Positions 46,845 to 53,978 of a stretch of DNA of 64,000 nucleotides are shown piece by piece. The stretch comes from an uncultured Bacteroidota bacterium (lineage in GTDB: Bacteria; Bacteroidota; Bacteroidia; Flavobacteriales; Flavobacteriaceae). Where the stretch lies: the NCBI GenBank assembly GCA_902594745.1, contig CACJNF010000003.1, forward strand, positions 1 to 64,000. The letters run 5' to 3'. How positions within the stretch are numbered: position 1 is the first letter of the stretch; the number at the start of each line of letters is the position of its first letter. The translations under genes were made by a program, and so were the position numbers. The notes under the pieces are model-generated. The model saw nothing but the letters and a program-made list of their open reading frames with translations. It was not told the DNA's origin and made no database searches.

Positions 46845-47570
46845 ATGTTCAAAAAAATTCTTTTTTTAATCTTTATTTTTCAATTTGGTTTTTCCCAAGA
46901 ACGACAATTAATTAAAGGAAAAGTCATATATAGAAATATAGATGTTCCTGCTGCTAATGTTGTTAATAATACTTCTCAAAATACAACTATTACTAATGAA
47001 AATGGTGAATTTGAAATTTTAGCAAGAGTTAACGATGAAATTATTTTTTCTTCTGTTCAATATATAATTAGAACTGTTCGAGTTAGCGAAGAGATAATGA
47101 AAAATAAAAGATTGATAGTTCAAATTAACCAAAGAGTAAGAGAGTTAGATGAGGTTGTTATTACTCCTGATGATACTGAAAAGTTCTTAGATCTCAAGGA
47201 GGAACAATTTAAAGGTTTTGACTATATAGCTGATAAGTCAACAAGAATCCAAAACGTTCTAACTGATGACAGACAGGTAGTTAATGGATTAAATTTTGTA
47301 AATATATTTAAACTATTATCGACTTTAGTTGATTCTAAATCTGAAGAAGAAAAACTTAACATATCTCCTAGTGAGGTCCTTCCATATATTTTAGATGATA
47401 ACTTTTTTTCAGATATTCTCAACCTTGAACCCTTTGAAACTTCCGATTTCCTTTATAAACTGGACTCAGATCAAAAGCTTAAAAACCTTATTTTAGAAAA
47501 AAATCAATTTTTAGTAATTGATTATTTATTAAAAGAAGTAGAGGTATATAAAGCTCTACAAGTAGAATGA
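46845..47570 (+). CDS. secreted carboxypeptidase-regulatory-like domain protein, copy 1
   Basis: 241 residues. A signal peptide ends FGFSQ near residue 17. Residues about 20-105 resemble the CarboxypepD_reg-like (beta-sandwich) domain of TonB-dependent receptors: LIKGKVIYRNIDVPAANVVN and GEFEILARVNDEIIFSSVQY, ending RELDEVVIT. The remaining ~130 residues have no recognised motif and no beta-barrel follows. It is followed by a diverged paralogue that overlaps it by 4 bp, so the pair is translated together. Function unknown. Confidence 0.75.
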   Translation: MFKKILFLIFIFQFGFSQERQLIKGKVIYRNIDVPAANVVNNTSQNTTITNENGEFEILARVNDEIIFSSVQYIIRTVRVSEEIMKNKRLIVQINQRVRELDEVVITPDDTEKFLDLKEEQFKGFDYIADKSTRIQNVLTDDRQVVNGLNFVNIFKLLSTLVDSKSEEEKLNISPSEVLPYILDDNFFSDILNLEPFETSDFLYKLDSDQKLKNLILEKNQFLVIDYLLKEVEVYKALQVE

Positions 47571-48343
47571 GAAATACCTTATTTGTTTTACTCTTTTTTC
47601 CAATAATTTGTTTATCGCAAAGTAATGGTCAAAAGTTAATTGAAGGTACAGTTTATAACGATGAATCATATTCAATAGAAGGTGTCCATGTATTAAATAT
47701 TACTTCAAACTATAATACAATTACAGACACTAAAGGAAATTTTAAAATATATGCTAATCTAGATGATGAAATTATATTTTCTGCGATTCAATTTAAACGA
47801 AAGAAAGTTGTTATAAATGATGATTTGCTAAATTCTATTTCAATTAAAGTTTTTTTGGAGGAGTTTGTAAATGAATTAGATGAGGTAATAGTTAACTCAA
47901 GTGGACTATCAGGTAACTTATCAACTGATCTACTGAACTCTGGTGTTATTGACCCAATCAATTTTGATGATCTTGGGATTCCTGGTTTTACTGGCATTAG
48001 AATGGAAAAAATCCCCACTAATGCTCAGCTGGCTTCTGAGTTACTTTTAGCACCGCTAACAGGTGGTTTTGATATTGAGAGAATGTATAAATGGTTTTCA
48101 GGATATTATAAAAACTTAAAAAAAGTAAGGGAATACAGTAATGATTATGACCTTATTGATCAGATAATAAAATTTTATGGTCAAAGTTTTTTTATTCAGG
48201 AGTTTGATCTAAGAATAGACAATATCCATAATTTTGTAACCTCAACATATCTGAATTATCCTGTAGAAGAAAATTTTAAAATGGGTAACTACACACTAGT
48301 TATAGAATATTTTAAAAAAAATTTTGAGAGCTTTAATAATTGA
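47567..48343 (+). CDS. secreted carboxypeptidase-regulatory-like domain protein, copy 2
   Basis: 258 residues, tandem paralogue of the preceding gene. Signal peptide residues 1-18 end ICLSQ. The N-terminal domain reads LIEGTVYNDESYSIEGVHVLN and GNFKIYANLDDEIIFSAIQF, with the same NELDEVIV close. The C-terminal half differs more (GIPGFTGIRMEKIPTNAQLASELLLAPLTGG), a segment found in flavobacterial relatives. Both C-termini end in a stretch about an ...L/VIEYF-like helix. No partner receptor is nearby. Confidence 0.75.
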   Translation: MRNTLFVLLFFPIICLSQSNGQKLIEGTVYNDESYSIEGVHVLNITSNYNTITDTKGNFKIYANLDDEIIFSAIQFKRKKVVINDDLLNSISIKVFLEEFVNELDEVIVNSSGLSGNLSTDLLNSGVIDPINFDDLGIPGFTGIRMEKIPTNAQLASELLLAPLTGGFDIERMYKWFSGYYKNLKKVREYSNDYDLIDQIIKFYGQSFFIQEFDLRIDNIHNFVTSTYLNYPVEENFKMGNYTLVIEYFKKNFESFNN

Positions 48344-48356
48344 TTAGTTTTATATT

Positions 48357-48632
48357 ATGATTCTCTTTATTAGTGGAGCGGAACTTGTTTTTGTTTTTTT
48401 TATTGTCTTACTTGTTTTTGGTGCTGATAAAATTCCATCAATTGCAAAAGGGCTTGCAAAAGGTATGACTCAGATTAGGCATGCAACTAACGAGATAAAA
48501 ACTGAGATTTCAAAAAATACTGAAGTTAAGAATCCGACTAAGTCAATCACTAAGGACTTAAATGATAGTGTAAGTGATATAAAAAAAGATTTTGATGATC
48601 TAAAAGACTCAATCAAAAGAGATCTAAACTAA
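48357..48632 (+). CDS. tatA: twin-arginine translocase subunit TatA/TatE
   Basis: 91 residues. A short N-terminal membrane helix (LFISGAELVFVFFIVLLVFG) is followed by FGADKIPSIAKGLAKGMTQIRHATNEIK, the amphipathic helix, and a charged tail. It forms the protein-conducting pore for folded Tat substrates; tatC is not in the window. The gene is 13 bp after the paralogue pair and overlaps the convergent methyltransferase by 9 bp. Confidence 0.92.
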   Translation: MILFISGAELVFVFFIVLLVFGADKIPSIAKGLAKGMTQIRHATNEIKTEISKNTEVKNPTKSITKDLNDSVSDIKKDFDDLKDSIKRDLN

Positions 48633-49262
48633 TCTTGAAATTGAAATCCCATCTCTAATTGGTAAAATAATACTTGTAAACCTTTTATCTTCATTAATTA
48701 TTTTATTGAACTTAACAAGAGTAGAAGTTTCTTCATCCTTTTGCTTGGAATCTAAAACCTTACCAGACCAAAGAACGTTATCTGAAATTATAATTCCATT
48801 TTTGTTAAGTTTATTTGATACTTGATTGAAATAGTTAACATAGTTTTCTTTATCAGCATCAATAAAAATAATATCATATTTTTCATTTAAGTTTTTTAAT
48901 ATATCAAGAGCATTCCCGGTATGTTGAATAATTTTATTTCTATATCCACTCTCCTCAAAATACTTATTCTGTATGTTAATCAACTCCTCATTTTTATCTA
49001 TTGTGTCAATTTTCCCATTTTTTGATAATCCTTCAGCAAGACAAATAGAGCTGTACCCAGTATATGTTCCGATCTCCAAAATTTTGTCAGGAGATTTAAT
49101 TTTAGATATAAAACTTAAAAATCTTCCTTGAATATGTCCACTTAACATTCTAGGTTGTAAAATCTTTTGATGAGTTTCTCTGCTTAGCCTAGATAAAATT
49201 TCTGGCTCTTTTTCAGAATTTTTATTTAAATAATCAGCTAATTTATCAGATATAAAATCCAT
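48624..49262 (-). CDS. O-methyltransferase (class I, family 3)
   Basis: 212 residues. The catechol/caffeoyl-CoA O-methyltransferase-like core is seen as ILEIGTYTGYSSICLAEGL (SAM loop), the acidic residue in IDTIDKNEE, IIFIDADKENYVNYF (metal-ligand aspartates) and IISDNVLWSGKV. Substrate unknown; enzymes of this type in Bacteroidetes are not assigned. It follows the flavin reductase gene with no gap on the minus strand. Confidence 0.88.
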   Translation of the reverse strand: MDFISDKLADYLNKNSEKEPEILSRLSRETHQKILQPRMLSGHIQGRFLSFISKIKSPDKILEIGTYTGYSSICLAEGLSKNGKIDTIDKNEELINIQNKYFEESGYRNKIIQHTGNALDILKNLNEKYDIIFIDADKENYVNYFNQVSNKLNKNGIIISDNVLWSGKVLDSKQKDEETSTLVKFNKIINEDKRFTSIILPIRDGISISRLV

Positions 49263-49880
49263 CTATTTTTTTGGTCTTTGGTAATCAAATCTATTAAGAA
49301 GAGTTGGCAATGCATATCCATCACACCCGTTAATTGTAACTACATTACCTTTATCAAGACTTAAAAATCCTGTGTCACTAACTAAATCTTCGTCAAAATA
49401 TAATTGTTCAATACTTGCTACAACTAAAATAGTTCCATTTTCTTCAATATTATATTCATTAAGATACTTACAGACTAGTTGTACTGGAGATCCTTTTACA
49501 AATGGAGCTTTGCATCCTTCCTTATATTCCTGTTCAAGTTCAGTCATATCAAACTCAGATATTTCTTCAGGATATTTAGCACTTGTATGGTGAGCTTCAC
49601 TTATAATATCACTGACAATATGATTTACAGTAAAAAAACCTGTCTCTTTTATATTCTTGTAGGTATTTCTTGGAACAGTTGTAGGTCTTAGTATATAGCC
49701 TAACATTGCAGGATTACTCCCTAAGTGAGTAATTGAGCTAAATACTGCAACATTTTCAACTCCATCTTTTGAAATTGATCCAATTAAATTAGCTGATTTG
49801 TATCCTGTACAAGAATTAATAAGATTAATCCTATAAAATTTTTGCAAATCGTCAAAGTCTTCTTTAGATAAATTTTTCAT
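49263..49880 (-). CDS. flavin reductase family protein
   Basis: 205 residues of the FMN-binding split-barrel (flavin reductase-like) fold: SCTGYKSANLIGSISKDGVENVAVFSS, LGYILRPTTVPRNTYKNIKETG and FTVNHI. Relatives bind FMN and reduce flavin or act as partner of a monooxygenase. The exact function is unknown. It shares a probable transcript with the O-methyltransferase. Confidence 0.85.
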   Translation of the reverse strand: MKNLSKEDFDDLQKFYRINLINSCTGYKSANLIGSISKDGVENVAVFSSITHLGSNPAMLGYILRPTTVPRNTYKNIKETGFFTVNHIVSDIISEAHHTSAKYPEEISEFDMTELEQEYKEGCKAPFVKGSPVQLVCKYLNEYNIEENGTILVVASIEQLYFDEDLVSDTGFLSLDKGNVVTINGCDGYALPTLLNRFDYQRPKK

Positions 49881-49905
49881 TTTCTAAAAGTATAAAGAAA
49901 TCTTT

Positions 49906-49913
49906 TAAATTTG
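49906..49913 (+). promoter_or_regulatory. -7 element before tRNA-Val
   Basis: TAAATTTG matches TANNTTTG and lies 8 nt before the mature tRNA 5' end, placing transcription start within a few bases of the tRNA. The -33 region (TTTTC near 49880) is not a good match. Confidence 0.5.
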
Positions 49914-49921
49914 CAAAGTAT

Positions 49922-49996
49922 GGGTGATTAGCTCAGTTGGTTTAGAGCACTACCTTGACAGGGTAGGGGTCACTGGTTCGAATCCAGTATTACCCA
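49922..49996 (+). tRNA. tRNA-Val (GAC)
   Basis: Full cloverleaf of 75 nt. The acceptor is GGGTGAT pairing with ATTACCC (one G-U), with discriminator A at 49996. The D arm has GCTCAGTTGG-type sequence, the anticodon stem CTACC/GGTAG holds loop TTGACAG with anticodon GAC (49957-49959), and the T arm is ACTGG-TTCGAAT-CCAGT. The CCA end is not encoded (CAAA follows). It reads GTC/GTT valine codons. Confidence 0.97.
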
Positions 49997-50010
49997 CAAA
50001 TTTATTAAAT

Positions 50011-50406
50011 ATGAAAGTAGTCCTAAATAATTCGGATACAATTGGAATTTTCACAAGTTTGATTTGTTCTATTCATTGTTTTGCAACACCTATTTTATTT
50101 GTTGCTCAATCTGGTTTTGCTTCTGCTGACATACAACCAATATGGTGGGAATCTATTAATTATTTATTCATTGTTTTCTCATTCATAGCTGTTTATTATT
50201 CAGTAAGAAACACTTCAAAGAAAATTATGAAACCAATACTGTGGATTTGCTGGCTATTTTTTACTACGATAATTCTAAATGAAATTATTGGTATAGTTGA
50301 AATTTCAGAATTATTTTCATATGTATCTGCATTTTCTCTTGCCTTCGCCCATACTTATAATTTGAGATATTGTCAATGTGAAGATGGAGAGTGCTGTAAT
50401 GATTAA
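50011..50406 (+). CDS. MerC domain membrane protein
   Basis: 131 residues beginning at the ATG 14 nt after the tRNA. An upstream in-frame extension would only translate the tRNA and is rejected. The MerC signature LICSIHCFATPIL (cysteines C-x3-C type) is at about 18-30, followed by three to four membrane segments and a C-terminal cysteine-rich tail CQCEDGECCND. MerC-like proteins in Bacteroidetes are not part of a mer operon; metal transport or binding is inferred. It is probably co-transcribed with tRNA-Val. Confidence 0.85.
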   Translation: MKVVLNNSDTIGIFTSLICSIHCFATPILFVAQSGFASADIQPIWWESINYLFIVFSFIAVYYSVRNTSKKIMKPILWICWLFFTTIILNEIIGIVEISELFSYVSAFSLAFAHTYNLRYCQCEDGECCND

Positions 50407-50414
50407 TTTAAAAA

Positions 50415-51950
50415 TTATTCACAAAATTCATAATTAGTCTGAACTAATATTCCATTTTCATTTTTCCAAAAAAACCCTTTTTCATATCCAACTCTAGACT
50501 CTTCACTTTCATAGTTAGAATGATGCATTATATTACATCCGTTATTATGAAAATACCTGGTGAAAAGGTCAATATCACCATCGTTATCATAATCCTTTGA
50601 AGTAAAAACCATTGATGCCCATCCGTGATACCAGTTCTCTAGATAAAAGCCTGAATCTGAATCTTGAACATATTTCTGTCCATTATATCGATACATTACT
50701 GCACTTTTATGCCTATTACATCCATTATAACCAATTGACGTAAAAATTTCTTTAATCCCATCTCCATCAATATCTACAACATGTATATCCTCACTTAAAG
50801 AATCATTATAATTGTTTGGTGTAGTACCAACTCCAGTGCCTAAACAATTATCATCTATTGATGGCCAATTTGATTCAACTAATTCATAGTTAAATACTTC
50901 AGGATCATTAGTCCCATAATTTATCTCAAGTGTATTGTGACCCCCAATAAAGTCTTTAAAACCATCATTATTTATATCATCATAAACCATATCAGCCCAA
51001 TTTGGTAGATTTTTTTTTATGCTTTCCACTGGTTGAGCTTGTAAAAGACCTCCTTGACCATCGTTTAGGTATACATTAATATCGGAGTCATAATATAGAT
51101 AACTTGGTAATAAATCTAAGACATCTTTATAACCATCGTTATTCAAGTCAATTCCATAAAGACTACTAAATTTTTGAGATGGAATTGAATCAAATTCAAT
51201 TACCGAACCATCTTCATATATTATATACATTGGTCCCCAAAAAAAACCATTTGGAATGCCATCACTATTCCAATCACCATTATTAAAATTTGGAGCATTA
51301 TACCACTCACCTTGAAGATTTGTGACTACTTCATCTACATTATCATTATTTAAATCAATTAATATTGAATCAGATCCATTAAGTGAATCACTAGATGATA
51401 CATTTATATAATCAAAAATATTTAAAGTTTTAAACTCACTAAAAGTTTTAGCCTGATTAAATTCATTAGGAACACTTGTTAAAAATCTAATAATTCCCTG
51501 ATTATTTCCATCTAGTGCTACAAAATCAGGAAGCCCATTATCATTATAATCATAAAATTCACCTTCCCATTCTAATGGTTTGTTTGATGTAAGTCTACCA
51601 AATTCTTGAAAATTAATTCTTAAGGGATAATCATAAGCTTCAAAATTAGCAACCAGTGAAATATCAGAATTTAATATAACGGTAATATTTGACTCAGAAT
51701 TACCGTTTGACCATCCGGTAAAAATATATCCAGGACTCGCAGAAGCTGAAATTGAAACTTTACTTCCTTGATCATATGTTCCTCCAAGAGAGCTAACACT
51801 ACCGCCAGAGGTTGAACTAATATTTAAGGTATAGCTAGTTGCTTTATCCTCTAATTTTTTTTGAACACTTGTGGTTTCCTCTTTAACACTGCTATCTTTT
51901 GAACAGAAAACCAATAAAAACATAAAAATGATGGATAAAGATTTTCTCAT
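50415..51950 (-). CDS. FG-GAP/VCBS repeat lipoprotein with InlB B-repeat-like domain
   Basis: Start taken as the ATG at 51950 (511 residues), with a TTG 9 nt upstream. The lipobox LLVFC places lipidation at Cys16. Residues about 41-104 resemble a bacterial InlB B-repeat-like domain (GGSVSSLGGTYDQGSKVSI, GYIFTGWSNG). The rest contains multiple D-x-[DN]-x-[DN]-G calcium-binding loops (DYNDNGLPDF, DLNNDGYKD, DINNDGFKD, DIDGDGIKE, DYDNDGDIDLF) of FG-GAP/VCBS propeller repeats. It is a surface protein, possibly binding other proteins or glycans. Unknown function. Confidence 0.85.
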   Translation of the reverse strand: MRKSLSIIFMFLLVFCSKDSSVKEETTSVQKKLEDKATSYTLNISSTSGGSVSSLGGTYDQGSKVSISASASPGYIFTGWSNGNSESNITVILNSDISLVANFEAYDYPLRINFQEFGRLTSNKPLEWEGEFYDYNDNGLPDFVALDGNNQGIIRFLTSVPNEFNQAKTFSEFKTLNIFDYINVSSSDSLNGSDSILIDLNNDNVDEVVTNLQGEWYNAPNFNNGDWNSDGIPNGFFWGPMYIIYEDGSVIEFDSIPSQKFSSLYGIDLNNDGYKDVLDLLPSYLYYDSDINVYLNDGQGGLLQAQPVESIKKNLPNWADMVYDDINNDGFKDFIGGHNTLEINYGTNDPEVFNYELVESNWPSIDDNCLGTGVGTTPNNYNDSLSEDIHVVDIDGDGIKEIFTSIGYNGCNRHKSAVMYRYNGQKYVQDSDSGFYLENWYHGWASMVFTSKDYDNDGDIDLFTRYFHNNGCNIMHHSNYESEESRVGYEKGFFWKNENGILVQTNYEFCE

Positions 51951-51977
51951 TTTAAACAATTATCTTAAATTAAAAAT

Positions 51978-52409
51978 ATGAATAAATTGTTTAAAACCCC
52001 TTTATTGATTATTGGATTCATATTCATAATAATGGGCTTAAGGTGGATCTTTGTTGATGAGCCATGGATGCTTGATAGGGTTGCCAATGAAGAAAGACTC
52101 AATATGACATTTCAAAAATTATTTTCTAATGAAATTAATGATACTCTTCCAGGATATTTAAAACAGATCTACCGTTTTTTTGGTCTTTGGGTTTCAATGA
52201 TCGGTCTATTTATTATATCATTCCTCAAAGAAAAGTTTATTAAAGACTCAGATATAAGAAAATCTCTATTAATATGTACTGGAATTACAGTTTATTCAGC
52301 TTTAATCTTTGCATATATTTGGATTCCTAGCTCACCATTTATTTATCTTGGTCTTGGAAGTGTAATTCTTCACGCAATTTCTATTATTGGAAATAAAAAG
52401 ATTTCATAA
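51978..52409 (+). CDS. four-helix membrane protein of unknown function
   Basis: 143 residues, not assigned to a family. Four hydrophobic segments are seen (about 8-25, 63-82, 94-113 and 118-137), with a soluble loop DEPWMLDRVANEERLNM between the first two. The organisation is reminiscent of DUF4345-type small membrane proteins but I do not claim it. It is divergent from the FG-GAP lipoprotein by 27 bp, and no promoter was evident for either. Confidence 0.6.
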   Translation: MNKLFKTPLLIIGFIFIIMGLRWIFVDEPWMLDRVANEERLNMTFQKLFSNEINDTLPGYLKQIYRFFGLWVSMIGLFIISFLKEKFIKDSDIRKSLLICTGITVYSALIFAYIWIPSSPFIYLGLGSVILHAISIIGNKKIS

Positions 52410-52412
52410 ATA

Positions 52413-53348
52413 TTAAAATGGTAGTTTTTTAAAATCTACATTACCTCCTGTAATTATTATGCCAATTTTTTTCCCTAAGAACTGTTCTCTACTTTTTATA
52501 ACTCCAGCAAGGGGAAGAGAACAAGAAGGTTCACATATTATCTTTAAATGTTGCCAAATTAATTTCATTGATTCAATTATTTCATCTTCTGTAATTCTTA
52601 TAATTGACTTTACTTCCTCCTTTATTATAGGAAAATTTTTATCTCCAAGTTGAGTTTTTAATCCATCTGCAACAGTATTAGTAGTTGTATTTGATTCAAT
52701 TTTACCACTAATTAATGATCTATAAGCATCATCGACTTCAAGAGGCTCTGTTCCGATAACCGAGCATTTATCTCCAAAATATTTTGCTGCTAAGGCTGTT
52801 CCTGCAACTAATCCTCCCCCTCCAATTGGCACAAGTATGTTATCAAAAGAACCACATTCTTCAATGAGTTCTTTACATGAGGTGCCTTGTCCAATTATCA
52901 CATCTATATTGTTAGAAGGATGAATAAAAGTAGCACCCTTTGAATTCACAATTTTATCAGCAGCAGTTTCCCTTGCAACTAGATTTGGTTCACATTCTAT
53001 TAACTGCCCTCCATAACTTTTAACTGCTATTTTTTTTATTTCAGGAGCATTAGATGGCATTACTATATAAGCCTTTATTCCTATTTTTTTTGCAGCTAGT
53101 GATATAGCCTGTGCATGGTTACCAGATGAGTGCGTAACAACACCGTTATTTTTTTGTTCATCGGAAAGTTTAAGAATTGCATTTGCTGCTCCTCTCATTT
53201 TAAACGCGCCCATTTTTTGGAAATTTTCGCACTTAAAGTATATATCAGCACCAGTTATATCATTTATAAGTCTAGAAGTTAGTACAGGCGTATTATGAAT
53301 AAATGGTTTAATCCTATCATGACAATCAATTAAATCATTCTTTGTCAT
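52413..53348 (-). CDS. threonine dehydratase/serine racemase-like PLP enzyme
   Basis: 311 residues of fold type II. The PLP lysine is Lys50 in MGAFKMRGA, with SSGNHAQAIS and the glycine loop GGGGLVAGTALA. There is no C-terminal ACT-like regulatory domain, so it is not the biosynthetic IlvA. It may be a catabolic threonine deaminase, a serine racemase or a serine dehydratase. The gene lies 1 bp from the thioredoxin gene on the same strand. Confidence 0.85.
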   Translation of the reverse strand: MTKNDLIDCHDRIKPFIHNTPVLTSRLINDITGADIYFKCENFQKMGAFKMRGAANAILKLSDEQKNNGVVTHSSGNHAQAISLAAKKIGIKAYIVMPSNAPEIKKIAVKSYGGQLIECEPNLVARETAADKIVNSKGATFIHPSNNIDVIIGQGTSCKELIEECGSFDNILVPIGGGGLVAGTALAAKYFGDKCSVIGTEPLEVDDAYRSLISGKIESNTTTNTVADGLKTQLGDKNFPIIKEEVKSIIRITEDEIIESMKLIWQHLKIICEPSCSLPLAGVIKSREQFLGKKIGIIITGGNVDFKKLPF

Positions 53349-53349
53349 T

Positions 53350-53904
53350 TTATTTCCACTTTATATTACAACCTATACTAGGCTTCTGAAGTTTTCTGTT
53401 TTCCTCTCCAGAAACAAGGCATTCAATTGCATTTTCTATGTCAGCTCCATCAGATAAAGTATCATTACCTGGTCTTGAATCGTCCAATTGACCTCTATAT
53501 ACTAACTTTAAACTTGAATCATAGACATAGAAATCAGGAGTACATGCAGCATCATATGCTTTGGCAACATCTTGGGACTCATCATACAGATATGGAAAAA
53601 TAAAATCATTCTCAATAGCATTTATTTTCATTTTCTCAGGACTATCATCAGGATAATTTACAACATCATTACTTGAGATAGCTACAAACTTAATATCCTC
53701 TCCATGATATTTTTTAGATATTTTTGTTATTGTTGGGTTAACGTGTTTGACATAAGGACAATGGTTGCAAATAAACATTATAACTGTACCGATTTTTCCT
53801 TTATATTCTTTTAATGAAACATTAGTTTCTGAATTAACATCTGGAAGATTAAAATTAGGAGCTTCAGATCCTAGTGAAATCATATTTGATGGAGTTCTAG
53901 CCAT
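53350..53904 (-). CDS. thioredoxin family protein (AhpC/TSA-like)
   Basis: 184 residues. A thioredoxin fold with CNHC (Cys46, Cys49) in MFICNHCPYVKHV, after LGSEAPNFNLPDVNSE and SLKEYKGK, and a cis-proline region in CTPDFYVYD. The family is annotated as redoxin/thioredoxin-like; there is no signal peptide, so it acts in the cytosol. It is probably read with the downstream threonine dehydratase-like gene. Confidence 0.88.
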   Translation of the reverse strand: MARTPSNMISLGSEAPNFNLPDVNSETNVSLKEYKGKIGTVIMFICNHCPYVKHVNPTITKISKKYHGEDIKFVAISSNDVVNYPDDSPEKMKINAIENDFIFPYLYDESQDVAKAYDAACTPDFYVYDSSLKLVYRGQLDDSRPGNDTLSDGADIENAIECLVSGEENRKLQKPSIGCNIKWK

Positions 53905-53951
53905 AAAAAATCTATTATTTATTAAAAGTAAAAAAAACCATCAAATATTAA

Positions 53952-53959
53952 TAACTTTG
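53952..53959 (+). promoter_or_regulatory. -7 element before ppc
   Basis: TAACTTTG matches TANNTTTG, with an expected start near 53964 and a leader of about 15 nt. No -33 box was found at the expected distance. Confidence 0.35.
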
Positions 53960-53978
53960 TTGTTAACCTAACCAATTA

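Noticed and set aside
49924-50010. N-terminal extension of the MerC-like protein
   Set aside because: These 29 codons are the tRNA-Val gene read as protein; the MerC family start fits the ATG at 50011.
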